A DNA stretch of 64,000 nt from positions 39,104-103,103 of the forward strand of contig JABDMH010000043.1 in the NCBI GenBank assembly GCA_013001595.1, read 5' to 3'. The stretch's first letter is position 1, and each line of letters opens with the position of its first letter. Under the pieces are notes generated by a model, which was not told the DNA's origin, ran no database searches, and saw only the letters and a program-made list of their open reading frames with translations. Shown here one piece after another: positions 47,833 to 57,412 of the stretch. A program made the translations under genes and the position numbers. This DNA is from Saprospiraceae bacterium (GTDB lineage Bacteria > Bacteroidota > Bacteroidia > Chitinophagales > Saprospiraceae).

Positions 47833-49542
47833 GACCCCTTCGAAGGGGTCAAAATGGCCAATGGAAGTCATATCTTGAAAATGGTTCTGCATGAGTTTCA
47901 AAGGGCAACTGGATAGATAAGAAGTGCCATAGCCATTTTGGGGGATGATCAAGCTGAGTCATTCTCGGCCAGCCGTAAAGGCATCTTGCTTCACAGATTA
48001 TATTTTATGCTGATACTTTGTCTTGACACAAGGTATCCAAAAGTCAAGGCTGTATTTCTTTCTTTGGGGATTATGGCGTAGGTTATAGACATGCGACATT
48101 TACACATTTGTCTGAATTCGGATTTATTGGATTTATTGGATCTGTGGATTTGTAGGATTCTACAAAAGGCCATAATAGATGGACAGTTCCAAACCCCTTC
48201 AGAAGGGGTCAAAATGGCCTAGGAACATCCTTTAATTAGTAGGCGAGTTGGAAATTTCCGGCATGAACTACAGCGTATTTGCAGAAGCGCCATTTTGGGG
48301 GATGACCAAGCTGAGTCATTCTCGGCCAGCCGTAAAGGCGTCTTCCTTCACAGATTATATTTTATTCTGATACTTTGTCTTGACACAAAGTATCCAAAAG
48401 TCGAGGCTGTATTTCTTTCTTAACGTTCACAGTCACTCCATATCCTAAAAATCTAAAAACTCGCACTTAAAGCTCCTATAACCTATAGCTAATTAATCGT
48501 TCTAGATTTCAGGATTACATAGATGTCCATCAGCTCAGACAGGTTAGATTTTCTTCACGGATATGAAGCGTCGCGTCTACTCCCTAAAAGAAATAAGGCC
48601 GGTCCCAGGAACAACCGCCTGCTAGGTCAATCACATCATCCGGGCCTTAGTCTCGCCTAAGAGCTGACATAAAAACGTAATCTCAGACCCCTTTGGAAGG
48701 GGTCAAAATGGCCAAGGAATATCCCGATTTAGCAGTTGAGTTGGACAGTCCCAGCCTGAATGCTGGTGCATTTCAGGAGCGCCATTTTGGGGGATGATCG
48801 GATTTGCTCTGCTGCTACATCTGGAATATAAAGCCCCTGCCTATTTATACATTTGACAAATCATCTCCCAGCATGGTATCAGAATCATACTGTCAGGCTG
48901 TCGCCTTCCAGTATTGAAAGATTCTGACCATGCTTGCCCTCTTCAAAGAGGGCTTTTTAGATTCGGATCTAGACCCCTTTGGAAGGGGTCAAAAATGGTC
49001 TAGGAATATCCTTAATTAGCAGTTGTGTTGAAAATTTCCAGCCTGAAGGCTAGTGCATTTCAGGAGCGCCATTTTGGGGGATGATCGGAGTTGCTCTGTT
49101 TCTAAATCTGGAATGTAAAACTTCCTGTACGTTTGACATTTGACCAGATTACGATAAAGACACCCTCCTTCACAGATCAAATATTTATTTTCATACTTTG
49201 TCTTGAGACTACTGACGAACGTAGCGGTTGGCAGTATTGGGTACTGAAAGAGCTATGCCTGTCAGCATTTGTACAGAGTGTTCAAAAGTCAAGGCTGGAT
49301 TTCCTTATTCATGCTCGCAGGCTCTCCAAAAGAAATAAGGCCGGTCCCAGGAACATCCGCCTGCTAGGTCAATCAAATCATCCGGGCCTTTCGACTCCCA
49401 TAAAATGCTACCATGAAAACGTAATCTAAGACCCCTTTGGAAGGGTCAAAATGGTCTAGGAATATCCTTAATTAGAAGTTGAGTTGGAAATTGCCAGCCT
49501 GAATGCTAATGTATTTCAAGAGCGCCATTTTGGGGGATGATC
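47833..49542. repeat. Five copies of a 113-118-bp hairpin-bounded repeat
   Basis: Copies at 47833-47950, 48193-48307, 48686-48799, 48972-49086 and 49430-49542, all in the same direction. Each opens with a hairpin of the form GACCCCTTTGGAAGGGGTC followed by AAAATGG, and closes with GCCATTTTGGGGGATGATC, so AAAATGGC / GCCATTTT are inverted ends. Inside, CCAGCCTGAATGCTGG forms a second small hairpin in most copies. The first two copies share a further 115 bases beyond the right end (to 48064 and 48423), with CTTTGTCTTGACACAA and AAAAGTCAAGGCTG. Three copies are preceded by AAAACGTAATCT. Confidence 0.8.
48586..49390. repeat. Two copies of a 63-bp stem-forming repeat
   Basis: Copies at 48586-48648 and 49328-49390 differ at two positions by eye. 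Each begins with AAGGCCGGTCCC after a short A-rich lead and ends CATCCGGGCCTT, so the ends pair. Both stand about 40 bases upstream of a copy of the 113-118-bp repeat, showing that the blocks were copied as a composite. Confidence 0.7.
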
Positions 49543-49610
49543 GGCTTTGTTCTGCTAGTCCTTCAACTTGTCACAGGCAAAAGCATACTTTTAGCTAAAA
49601 TCAATATCAA

Positions 49611-50540
49611 ATGAAAGAAGCATCCAGCCTGCCACCCCTCACCTATCAAGGAAATGAGAATGGCAAAATGACTTTGCATCTCCTACTGCAAATCATAGGA
49701 AAAATACGCCTGAAGATGACTCCCAGAAAAAACCACTGGTGGTACATCACCCACTACGTGGGTACTCAAGGATTTACCACAGGCCCAATTCATTATGGAA
49801 ATGGTCTACATACCTGTCAGATCACCATGGATGTGCTTGAGCATCAGATCGTAGTAGAAAGTAGCACTGGATTAAAGCAAACAATAGCGCTGAAGTCAGG
49901 GATTACTATTGCTACATACTTTGAGGAGATTATGCAATTGATTTCCCAGTTGGGTATTGATGTGGCACTTTTAGATCGGCCTTTTGACTTAAATATGGAT
50001 ATCCCTTTTAGTGAAATTGATCAGATTCATCACTATGATGAAGAGTATGCAAGCACATTGTGGAGGGTAATGCGATGGATCGATGGGGTCTTCAAGGAGT
50101 TTAGTGGGCGCTCGTATAGTAAAACTTGCCCTGTTCATTTGTACTGGCATTCCATGGACTTGGCTGTCACCCGATTTTCCGGTAAAAAAGCACCTCCCAT
50201 GCCCTCCGAGGCTCGAATATCTGACAAGGATGCTTATTCGCATGAATGCATCAGTTTTGGATTTTGGCCAGGAGATCCTCAAGTCCAAGAACCCGCTTTC
50301 TATTCCTATACCTATCCATCTCCAGCTGGGATAGATCAGAAAAAACTGATGCCAAAGGAAGCCAAATGGGTCGATAGCAACGGCAGCCCAATGGCATTTC
50401 TGAGCTATATGGATCTTGTGCAAGCAAACGATCCCAGATCCACCTTATTGGACTTTCTCGAATCCAGCTACCAAGCCGGGGCGGCCCTTGCCAGTTGGGA
50501 TATTGACGAACTGACAGTCCCACCCTTGACTGATTTATGA
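49611..50540 (+). CDS. DUF5996 family protein
   Basis: Cytosolic protein of 309 residues of the DUF5996 family. Landmarks are HLLLQIIGKIRLKMTPRKNHWWYITHYVG near the N-terminus, GLHTCQITMDVLEHQ, and SYTYPSPAGIDQKKLMPKEAKW towards the end. Function of the family is unknown; its members carry many aromatic residues and no clear catalytic motif. It is convergent with the SET gene, whose stop lies 6 bp away. Confidence 0.85.
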   Translation: MKEASSLPPLTYQGNENGKMTLHLLLQIIGKIRLKMTPRKNHWWYITHYVGTQGFTTGPIHYGNGLHTCQITMDVLEHQIVVESSTGLKQTIALKSGITIATYFEEIMQLISQLGIDVALLDRPFDLNMDIPFSEIDQIHHYDEEYASTLWRVMRWIDGVFKEFSGRSYSKTCPVHLYWHSMDLAVTRFSGKKAPPMPSEARISDKDAYSHECISFGFWPGDPQVQEPAFYSYTYPSPAGIDQKKLMPKEAKWVDSNGSPMAFLSYMDLVQANDPRSTLLDFLESSYQAGAALASWDIDELTVPPLTDL

Positions 50541-50545
50541 CTGAG

Positions 50546-50929
50546 CTAAAACCATAATTCTGGAGCATTTCTCAGGCCTCCTTGATAATCAATGCAGATT
50601 TCTGAACCGGCAGCAATGGGCTGAATGCTTTTAATGGTCAGCGTGGTCTCGTCCAAGTCAAAAACCACTTCGGCATTTGGTGTAGGAGCATGATTGTATA
50701 AGGACCCGAGCCCAAGCGCAATGCAAGCTGCCTTTGAATCATCTGGCCAAAGGAAATAGTATTCGTATAAAATGGTTTGATCTAACAATGGCAGCTGCTC
50801 TTCAGGGATAAAGATTACTTCACAAATCTCAATTACGCTTCCTGGCTCAATTGACCTGCCTGTAAATACACCCCTTCCTCGTGTTAGAGTTTGCGCCACA
50901 TATAGACCAGGTATTTGCAACATGGACAT
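50546..50929 (-). CDS. SET domain protein
   Basis: Small 127-residue protein consisting of a single SET domain, the lysine-methyltransferase fold. Motifs: GRGVFTGRSIEPGSVIE (18-34), GLGSLYNHAPTPNA (about 75-88, the NH box of the AdoMet site) and AGSEICIDYQG (about 105-115). Bacterial stand-alone SET proteins of this size have unknown targets. Divergent from the Smr-domain gene with 35 bp between the starts. Confidence 0.88.
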   Translation of the reverse strand: MSMLQIPGLYVAQTLTRGRGVFTGRSIEPGSVIEICEVIFIPEEQLPLLDQTILYEYYFLWPDDSKAACIALGLGSLYNHAPTPNAEVVFDLDETTLTIKSIQPIAAGSEICIDYQGGLRNAPELWF

Positions 50930-50964
50930 TCAATATCGTGTTAATAACAAATATTTGCCAGAAG

Positions 50965-51513
50965 ATGGAAAAAGTAGACATCAATTCGCTTTGGATCGGG
51001 GACTTAGTCACCCTCCATTCCAACGGAACAATAGGGACATTTGAAGGAGAGCAAGATGGCCTGGCAAAGATTAATGTGGATGGGCGAATCATTTTTGCAC
51101 ATCCGACGGATCTTCGTTTGCATAGCAATGCACAGAGTGAAAACGAGGGCGACCTGGACGACATCGAAGATCCCAGCGACACGCAAACCCCAGTTGCTGC
51201 TCCAGCCAATGTGATTGATCTTCATCTTGATAAATGGCCTTCATACAAACCCTCCAGCGGAATCCCAGCGCTGGATTTTCAAATGAGGCAGTGCGCACAT
51301 TTTGTAGACTCAGCCATTGAGCAACGACTGACATCGATTGTCATCATTCACGGTAAAGGTGCTGGTGTACTAAAAACCAACGTACGGCATCTTTTATCGT
51401 TAAAAGCAGAAGTATTTCAGATCCATGACATTCACGCAGGTGGCGCATTGGAAGTGATCTTGCACTATAGAGAGGGTGAGAAAGTCCAAAACAAGTCCCG
51501 CCATATGCCTTAG
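50965..51513 (+). CDS. Smr-domain (MutS2-like C-terminal) protein
   Basis: About 182 residues. The N-terminal 60 residues are a small beta-barrel-like module (WIGDLVTLHSNGTIGTFEG), followed by an acidic linker and a C-terminal Smr domain with IDLHLDKW and IIHGKGAGVLKTNV, the HGxGxG motif of this nuclease-like fold. Similar two-part proteins (DUF2027-type) are common in Bacteroidota; a nucleic-acid role is expected, not shown. The long frame starts at 50881 but its first 28 residues lie across the intergenic space; MEKVDIN at 50965 is preferred. Confidence 0.85.
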   Translation: MEKVDINSLWIGDLVTLHSNGTIGTFEGEQDGLAKINVDGRIIFAHPTDLRLHSNAQSENEGDLDDIEDPSDTQTPVAAPANVIDLHLDKWPSYKPSSGIPALDFQMRQCAHFVDSAIEQRLTSIVIIHGKGAGVLKTNVRHLLSLKAEVFQIHDIHAGGALEVILHYREGEKVQNKSRHMP

Positions 51514-52070
51514 TTCACTTCTGCCATAGCCAATCCTTCCTGCAACGATCACCTAATGCGACAACTATCCCAAACAAGGCATCATCGCCTCCTTTCTGGT
51601 TAGGAAAGATTAAGTCATCGATGAAAGACTGAAACTTTAATAAACAAAGATTAAGTTGGTCAATCCGCAACCAGCAGATCTGTGGCAATTATTGTAGATT
51701 TCTTTGGCACTCCTTGATTAAAGGTAAAATTGCACAAGAAAAGATCAAGACAGAATCAAAGCTGTTCAAGATGGACCTCTTTTTGGTAGGAAATCGATCG
51801 CGATCGTGATTAAAAGGAACATCAAGCAACAGATGCTCAGTGGCTCAATGAGGTGGTAATAAGGTATGATGGCTGGGCAATTAGGCTTATATTCGCCTCC
51901 ATTTACCGGATCGGAAAAGAGGGAGCAATTTGTCATCCTTCAATTCGATGGCACGGTAACCATGTAAGACTAACTACAATAGGTTGTATATCAACGGAAT
52001 ACAACTTCATTGAACTGTGTTCGAAACTAATTTTCACATAACTTTTATCCATTAACTAAGAATTTGTGCT
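51514..52070. other. Gene-free region upstream of asnB
   Basis: About 550 bases. Only a 62-codon frame (51853-52041 plus) is open and it has no recognisable character. No riboswitch, tRNA or clear terminator seen. The asnB promoter should lie at its right end, but no good TAnnTTTG box was found there. Confidence 0.4.
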
Positions 52071-53765
52071 ATGTGTGGAATCGTGTGCGCCTTTGAACTA
52101 AAAGAAAAGGCAGAAGACTTGCGACCCCAGATATTAGAAATGTCGAAGACCATTCGTCATCGCGGACCTGATTGGAGCGGCATATTTGATAACGACAAAG
52201 CGATCTTAGCCCATGAGCGATTAGCGATTGTAGATCCAGTCTCTGGCAAACAACCACTGCTGAGTGAAGACAAAAATCTCATACTGGCAGCGAACGGTGA
52301 AATCTACAATCATCGCCAATTGCGTGAGCAATTTAAGGGACGCTACAACTTCAGAACCGAAAGCGACTGTGAAGTTATTTTAGCGCTGTACCAGGAGAAA
52401 GGACCAGACTTCGTGGACGAAATGAATGGCATTTTTGCTTTTGCCATCTATGATGTAGAGAAAGATGAGTATTTCGTCACGCGCGACCATATGGGTGTTA
52501 TGCCCTTGTATATGGGCTGGGATGAAAATGGAACGTTCTATGTAGCTTCCGAACTTAAAGCTTTGGAAGGTGTTTGCACTAAAATCGAATTATTCCCACC
52601 TGGACACTATCTTTCTAGTAAGGACGGTAAATTGGTGCAATGGTATAAGCGGGACTGGACAGATTACGAGGCAGTAAAGGATAATGAGACCAGTATTCAA
52701 GAGCTGAAGGAGAGTCTGGAGGCTGCAGTGCATAGGCAACTCATGAGTGATGTACCTTACGGAGTACTGTTATCAGGTGGCCTGGACTCATCAGTGACAT
52801 CTGCCGTAGCTAAAAAATATGCGAAACTGCGCGTAGAATCTGATGACACACAAACCGCCTGGTGGCCACAACTACACTCTTTCTCCGTAGGACTTGAAGG
52901 ATCGCCAGACCTCGCTGCAGCCCAGAAAGTAGCAGACCATATTGGTACGGTACATCATGAGATTAAATTTACCATTCAAGAAGGCTTAGATGCCATTCGA
53001 GATGTAATCTATAAGCTGGAAACCTATGATATTACCACTATCCGGGCGAGCACGCCGATGTATTTGATGGCCCGAGTGATCAAGTCGATGGGAATAAAAA
53101 TGGTACTGTCTGGTGAAGGAGCCGACGAGCTGTTTGGAGGTTATCTCTATTTCCATAAAGCTCCAAATGCCAAAGAATTTCATGAAGAGACGGTCAGAAA
53201 ATTGAGCAAACTGCACATGTATGATTGTTTGCGTGCCAATAAAAGCCTCGCCGCTTGGGGTATTGAAGGTCGCGTTCCGTTTCTGGACAAGGAGTTTATG
53301 GATGTGGCGATGCGCATCAATCCTAAAGACAAAATGATCACCAAAGACCGCATGGAGAAGTGGGTGGTGCGAAAAGCTTTTGAAGGCATGCTACCTGCAA
53401 GTGTCGCCTGGAGACAAAAAGAACAGTTTAGCGATGGTGTGGGCTACAGTTGGATCGACACCTTAAAGGAGGTCGTTGACAAAGAAGTGACGGATGAGCA
53501 ATTGGCCAATGCCAGTGATAAATTCCCAATACAGACACCCACGAATAAAGAAGAGTACTATTATCGATCCATTTTTGCCGAGCACTTTCCCAGCGATACA
53601 GCAGCGCTTTCTGTACCCCAGGAAGCCAGCGTCGCATGTAGCACTAAGGTTGCATTGGAATGGGATGAGGCTTTCAAAAATATGAATGATCCCAGTGGTC
53701 GAGCTGTAGCCAATGTGCACGATGATGCTTATGTGAAGGACGCAAGTGAGGTTGCTACGGATTAA
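52071..53765 (+). CDS. asnB: Asparagine synthase (glutamine-hydrolysing), AsnB type
   Basis: Makes asparagine from aspartate, ATP and glutamine. 564 residues, two domains: an N-terminal class II glutaminase with catalytic Cys2 (MCGIVCAF), RHRGPDWSG and the NGEIYNH loop, and a C-terminal synthetase with the ATP PP-loop LLSGGLDSSV (about 227-236) and the SGEGADELFGGY motif. Start is fixed by the Cys2 after Met1. Monocistronic: long spacer before it and an ATPase gene on the opposite strand behind it. Confidence 0.96.
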   Translation: MCGIVCAFELKEKAEDLRPQILEMSKTIRHRGPDWSGIFDNDKAILAHERLAIVDPVSGKQPLLSEDKNLILAANGEIYNHRQLREQFKGRYNFRTESDCEVILALYQEKGPDFVDEMNGIFAFAIYDVEKDEYFVTRDHMGVMPLYMGWDENGTFYVASELKALEGVCTKIELFPPGHYLSSKDGKLVQWYKRDWTDYEAVKDNETSIQELKESLEAAVHRQLMSDVPYGVLLSGGLDSSVTSAVAKKYAKLRVESDDTQTAWWPQLHSFSVGLEGSPDLAAAQKVADHIGTVHHEIKFTIQEGLDAIRDVIYKLETYDITTIRASTPMYLMARVIKSMGIKMVLSGEGADELFGGYLYFHKAPNAKEFHEETVRKLSKLHMYDCLRANKSLAAWGIEGRVPFLDKEFMDVAMRINPKDKMITKDRMEKWVVRKAFEGMLPASVAWRQKEQFSDGVGYSWIDTLKEVVDKEVTDEQLANASDKFPIQTPTNKEEYYYRSIFAEHFPSDTAALSVPQEASVACSTKVALEWDEAFKNMNDPSGRAVANVHDDAYVKDASEVATD

Positions 53766-53944
53766 ACCTGGAGAATTCTTGGAAATCCCTGTAGTGCTCT
53801 TGCGATTCGTTGAACCTCACGGGCACATCCAGAAGAGGTAGAGATAATAAATGAGCGTACCTGATAGATCTCCCTCGAGCATCGAGAGATTTACTAATGA
53901 ATGCCCATCTGTAATTGTAGACTTCAGGATGTTCTTTGTCTATT

Positions 53945-55411
53945 TTAAGATGCGCTGACAAACAGGGCATCCATGGTCACTTCTGATTGAACCTCCTCTA
54001 AATAGTATCGATTTTGCATGGCTGGATAGGTAGTGATGAGTGTAGTGAAAACTGATTTTTTGGTGCCTGTGACCTGTTCGAAAACTGATCTTTTTCTGCG
54101 AAGATCGGCGACATAAGATTTTGTCAGGGCAAACTCCTTATTGGTGAATTTTGCCTCGCAAAGGTTAATGATTTGATCTCTTCGATCAATCAATAAATCG
54201 ATTTGCGCACCAGGGAATTCTTCATTTCCATAGAATTTCCAGGCCGACATTTCCGTATATACTCCATCGATGCCCAGTGATTTTTTTATCTGATCGATGT
54301 GCATCATGCAGATGGTTTCATACGCGTATCCAGCCCATGCATTGTAGGATGGACTAGTTGCTAATGCCTTCCAAGCACCCTCACCTACAAAATTCGCAGG
54401 TTTGATAAACTTGATATAAAACAAAGAGTAGAGATCGGTTAATTTATAAATGGAATCTTTTGTCTTCTTGAGGTATGGCTTAAAGCGCGTGATAAATCCA
54501 CTCTCAGCCAAATCTTCCAAAGTACGATTGATGGTTCCTCCATCCGCCAGCTTTGAATAGCTTACAATATCCTTTCGTGTTAACCCGTTGGGTCTGGCAC
54601 CCAGCGTTTCTATGATGGTCAAATGATTTTCCGGGTTTTTGAAAAGGGAGTGGTACAAGGAGAAATACTCCTCATTCAGAAGTCCATTCCCATCAAAGCA
54701 AATTTCATCAATGAGTTGGTCTGCGCTTTTACCTGGCACCAACTCTTTGAGATAATGAGGTATCCCTCCCATGGACATGTATAACTGCAGGAGTTGATAC
54801 CGACTCAGTTTCAATCTTCGGAATCGGCAATAATCCTCTGTTTCTGCCAAGGTGAAGGGTTCTAGTTTCATGCGTTGAGTTACCCGATTATACAGCCCAC
54901 CTTTGGCCCGCAATAATTTCTTTCGAATCCAGGAAGTGGCTGAGCCACATCCAATTAAGATGACGTGTCTCATTTTTGAGAGGTGCTGATTCCAAAAGTA
55001 TTCGAGGGCAGAAACAAATCCGGCTCTAGGTGTATCCAGCCAAGGAAGTTCATCAATGAATACGACCTTTTTCTGCCTTCCTGGCTCCAATGACTTGATG
55101 TAATCCACTAAATATTGAAAGGCTTGAGTCCAACTTTCGGGCGGTGTCGTTTCTTTCTGCCCCTTGGTTCGGGTGAGGTATTCGTGAAAGAAATTAGCTA
55201 ACTGGCTTTGCATGTCGGCATTGTAAGATCCCGTAAAATCAAACACCAATTCTGAGGCGAAATGCTCTCTGATTAGATAGGTCTTGCCCACCCTTCTACG
55301 GCCATATACTACCAGGAATTCCGGCACATGAGATGCCATTATCTGTCTTAGCTTCTTGATCTCCTTGGCCCGACCAATAATGGATGTGCTCCCCCTACTT
55401 GGAGTAATCAT
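53945..55411 (-). CDS. AAA-family ATPase with C-terminal DUF234-type nuclease-like domain
   Basis: About 488-residue ATPase of the archaeal-type (ATPase_2 + DUF234) class. Walker A is GRRRVGKTYL (about residue 38), Walker B VVFIDELPWLD, and a winged-helix region follows in the middle. The C-terminal part reads AQIDLLIDRRDQIINLCEAKF, with the D-x(n)-E-x-K pattern of PD-(D/E)XK nucleases. Role unknown; such genes often sit alone in variable regions. The longest frame starts at 55435, but a perfect -7 box overlaps it, so ATG 55411 (MITPSRG) is taken as the start. Confidence 0.85.
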   Translation of the reverse strand: MITPSRGSTSIIGRAKEIKKLRQIMASHVPEFLVVYGRRRVGKTYLIREHFASELVFDFTGSYNADMQSQLANFFHEYLTRTKGQKETTPPESWTQAFQYLVDYIKSLEPGRQKKVVFIDELPWLDTPRAGFVSALEYFWNQHLSKMRHVILIGCGSATSWIRKKLLRAKGGLYNRVTQRMKLEPFTLAETEDYCRFRRLKLSRYQLLQLYMSMGGIPHYLKELVPGKSADQLIDEICFDGNGLLNEEYFSLYHSLFKNPENHLTIIETLGARPNGLTRKDIVSYSKLADGGTINRTLEDLAESGFITRFKPYLKKTKDSIYKLTDLYSLFYIKFIKPANFVGEGAWKALATSPSYNAWAGYAYETICMMHIDQIKKSLGIDGVYTEMSAWKFYGNEEFPGAQIDLLIDRRDQIINLCEAKFTNKEFALTKSYVADLRRKRSVFEQVTGTKKSVFTTLITTYPAMQNRYYLEEVQSEVTMDALFVSAS

Positions 55412-55424
55412 GTCATTTTCATAA

Positions 55425-55463
55425 GATATCTCCAAATATAATATTTTACTTGGAGATATCTCC
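55425..55463 (-). promoter_or_regulatory. Promoter of the AAA ATPase flanked by inverted repeats
   Basis: GATATCTCCAA (55425-55435) and TTGGAGATATC (55450-55460) are perfect 11-bp inverted arms; the second contains the 12-bp palindrome GGAGATATCTCC (55452-55463). On the minus strand TATATTTG (55433-55440), a perfect TAnnTTTG box, lies between and partly in the arms. This looks like an operator over the promoter. Confidence 0.55.
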
Positions 55464-55648
55464 GATAAAAATCATCTTTCCTCCAATTATAACGCTGAAA
55501 TCAATGCACTGGGCATAAGCATTCTTTGGGTCAAATTACCATTGCGCAGCTCTACTGGCAGCAGAATAGGCCGTTGCCGAACACATTCGAAAAAGAATAA
55601 AATCAACTTTCAAGGAGAGAGATACACTACTCAATTCGTGCGTTTCCC

Positions 55649-56518
55649 CTACCCTCTTACACTGGCTTTGGGTATCCTTTCTTGTAGATCGTAAAATTCT
55701 TCAACGGTCTCCTGCCCGATCGTAAAGCAATCGATAAATTCATGGGCAAGTTGAAATTGCAGACATTCATCAATGCGGTCGGCAAGCGAACCGGCGCCAA
55801 GTACCTTCATGCCTATGATGCCCTTTCCAGCGGCTTTCATTTTTTGTAAAACCTTACGAACAACTGGCATTTCGGCATCCATACGTGCACCGGTAGGATT
55901 GAAACGTGCTAGATCAACTTGCACCCATTCGGTCTCAGCCGCAGTCTCAAGGGCAGCCAGAGAATGACATGAAATGCCATGAGCACGAATAATGCCGTCC
56001 TCCCTGGCACGGCTCATCACATCCATTGCAGGAGCTTTCCTTTTGGGCCAATTTCTATCCTTTATGGCATGCAATAGCACCATATCTAAATAGTCGGTAC
56101 CGATTTCTTTCCGAAACCGATCCAAATCTGCTTTCATTTCTTTTTCAGTCGTCGCATGTGTTTTCGTGAGAATGGTCACGTCTTCCCTGGGCACCCGCTT
56201 GAGGGCCTCCTTCAGATGCGGATGGGTACCATACTGATCGGCAGAATCCCAAAACAAAACACCTTCGTCATAGGCAAAGTGTAAAAAATCACCGAGTCCT
56301 TTTATGCCCATTCGGCGCGTTTGATTTGATGCCCCATTTACCCCACGAGTACCTGTACCCATAGCCAAACGGGTGAGCTTAATCCCGGTATTTCCCAACT
56401 CAACAACATCGTTGGCAAATTTCTTTTTGTCGCTGATGAATTTGTGGTAAGGAAAAGGAGTGAGCGATACTGCACCAGCATAGGATATGGATTGCGTAAG
56501 AAAATGACGACGTTTCAT
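55649..56518 (-). CDS. Aldo/keto reductase with twin-arginine-like signal
   Basis: 289-residue NADPH-type aldo/keto reductase. It begins MKRRHFLTQSISYAGAVSLTP, a Tat-like export signal, followed by NTGIKLTRLAMGTGTRG. Family residues are Asp and Tyr in WDSADQYGTH (the D..Y pair), the lysine in TILTKTH and the His of LLHAIKD. The C-terminal barrel is shorter than usual, giving a compact member. Exported Tat-dependent reductases of this kind occur in sugar-degrading Bacteroidota. No operon partner: a 277-bp spacer separates it from the TetR gene. Confidence 0.88.
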   Translation of the reverse strand: MKRRHFLTQSISYAGAVSLTPFPYHKFISDKKKFANDVVELGNTGIKLTRLAMGTGTRGVNGASNQTRRMGIKGLGDFLHFAYDEGVLFWDSADQYGTHPHLKEALKRVPREDVTILTKTHATTEKEMKADLDRFRKEIGTDYLDMVLLHAIKDRNWPKRKAPAMDVMSRAREDGIIRAHGISCHSLAALETAAETEWVQVDLARFNPTGARMDAEMPVVRKVLQKMKAAGKGIIGMKVLGAGSLADRIDECLQFQLAHEFIDCFTIGQETVEEFYDLQERIPKASVRG

Positions 56519-56749
56519 ACAGCTAGAATTTATACATAAGTTAAGATGTTATACGCAGAGATGCAAATAACGTTTGTAATTGGCCTCGTCCGGACTAGAT
56601 GTACGGTGATGTTAATTTTTCTGGATCAAAGTCGAATAAATTAGATGACGGGCGGCTATCAAAGCCAAGCAATGCGAAATAAATACCCTCTGAAATCAGC
56701 CTCATCAGAAATTAGTTGACTTACTAAAGGAAAATTTCATACATTCGCA

Positions 56750-56780
56750 TTAACCAATTGGTTAAACCGTATGTTTAAAC
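56750..56780 (+). promoter_or_regulatory. TetR-type operator and promoter region
   Basis: Perfect 16-bp palindrome TTAACCAATTGGTTAA (56750-56765), 30 bases before the TetR ATG, and GTTTAAAC (56773-56780). A -7-like TATGTTTA starts at 56770, so a repressor bound to the palindrome would cover the promoter. Likely autoregulation of the efflux operon. Confidence 0.6.
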
Positions 56781-56795
56781 TATTTAGTTGACTCA

Positions 56796-57410
56796 ATGGC
56801 TAAAGACCTATCAACCGAAGAAAAGATCAAGCAGGCAGCCAAGAAGATCTTCATGCAGAAAGGACTAGCAGGTGCTCGCATGCAAGACATTGCTGATGAA
56901 GCTGAGATAAATAAGGCCATGCTACACTATTACTTTCGCAGCAAACAGCAATTGTTTGACCTCATTTTCGAGGAAAAAATCGTACAACTTTTTTCGACCC
57001 TGGGTGGCCTATTCTTGGATGCATCTCCATTGGATGAGAAAATCAAATTATTCGTAGAAAAGCAAAGTGATATGATCGCCGATTTTCCTTCCCTCCCGCT
57101 ATTTGTACTGAATGAACTCTGGCAAAATCCAACACTAGCTGAGGAAAAGTTGAAAGACAAACCTTTACATCTGATTCGAGAAAAATTTCGATCAGCCTAC
57201 GATGAAGCGCTAACCGATGAAGCTCGTGAGCAATTGCCCTTTGAGCAATTTCTATTGAATATGATGTCACTAATCATCTATCCCTTTATGGCCCGTCCAA
57301 TATTCAAAAGTATGATCGAAGTGGATGATCATCAGTTCGATCAAATCCTAAGCGAACGCAAACAACAAGTGACGAAACTGCTGTTGCAGAGCATTAAACT
57401 GGATTCATAA
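56796..57410 (+). CDS. TetR/AcrR family transcriptional regulator
   Basis: 204-residue repressor. N-terminal HTH (KIKQAAKKIFMQKGLAGARMQDIADEAEINKAMLHYYFRSK, shown by parts: AAKKIFMQKG, YYFRSKQQLFDLIF) and a helical ligand domain. First gene of a seven-gene run (57413 onward, 2 bp spacing to the TolC gene); the operator palindrome upstream fits autorepression. Equivalent to CecR/YbiH of the ybhGFSR operon in layout. Confidence 0.93.
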   Translation: MAKDLSTEEKIKQAAKKIFMQKGLAGARMQDIADEAEINKAMLHYYFRSKQQLFDLIFEEKIVQLFSTLGGLFLDASPLDEKIKLFVEKQSDMIADFPSLPLFVLNELWQNPTLAEEKLKDKPLHLIREKFRSAYDEALTDEAREQLPFEQFLLNMMSLIIYPFMARPIFKSMIEVDDHQFDQILSERKQQVTKLLLQSIKLDS

Positions 57411-57412
57411 TT

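Larger units (their letters stand above)
47617..49610. other. Two-kilobase gene-free region made of interspersed repeats
   Basis: Besides the repeat families listed separately it holds small hairpins (GCTGACGTTTGTCAGC near 47641) and a recurring TGACGA..TATGCCTGTCAG block (about 47748-47775 and 49211-49264). The one longer frame (49133-49429 plus) runs across several repeat blocks and has no protein character. No transposase, tRNA or promoter was recognised. Confidence 0.65.

Noticed and set aside
49133..49429. 98-codon frame in the repeat island
   Set aside because: It runs across several independent repeat blocks; the sequence is a by-product of them.
47833..49542. CRISPR array
   Set aside because: Repeat units are 113-118 bp with irregular gaps and have inverted ends; no cas genes are present.
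51853..52041. 62-codon frame before asnB
   Set aside because: No start context, promoter or recognisable protein features.
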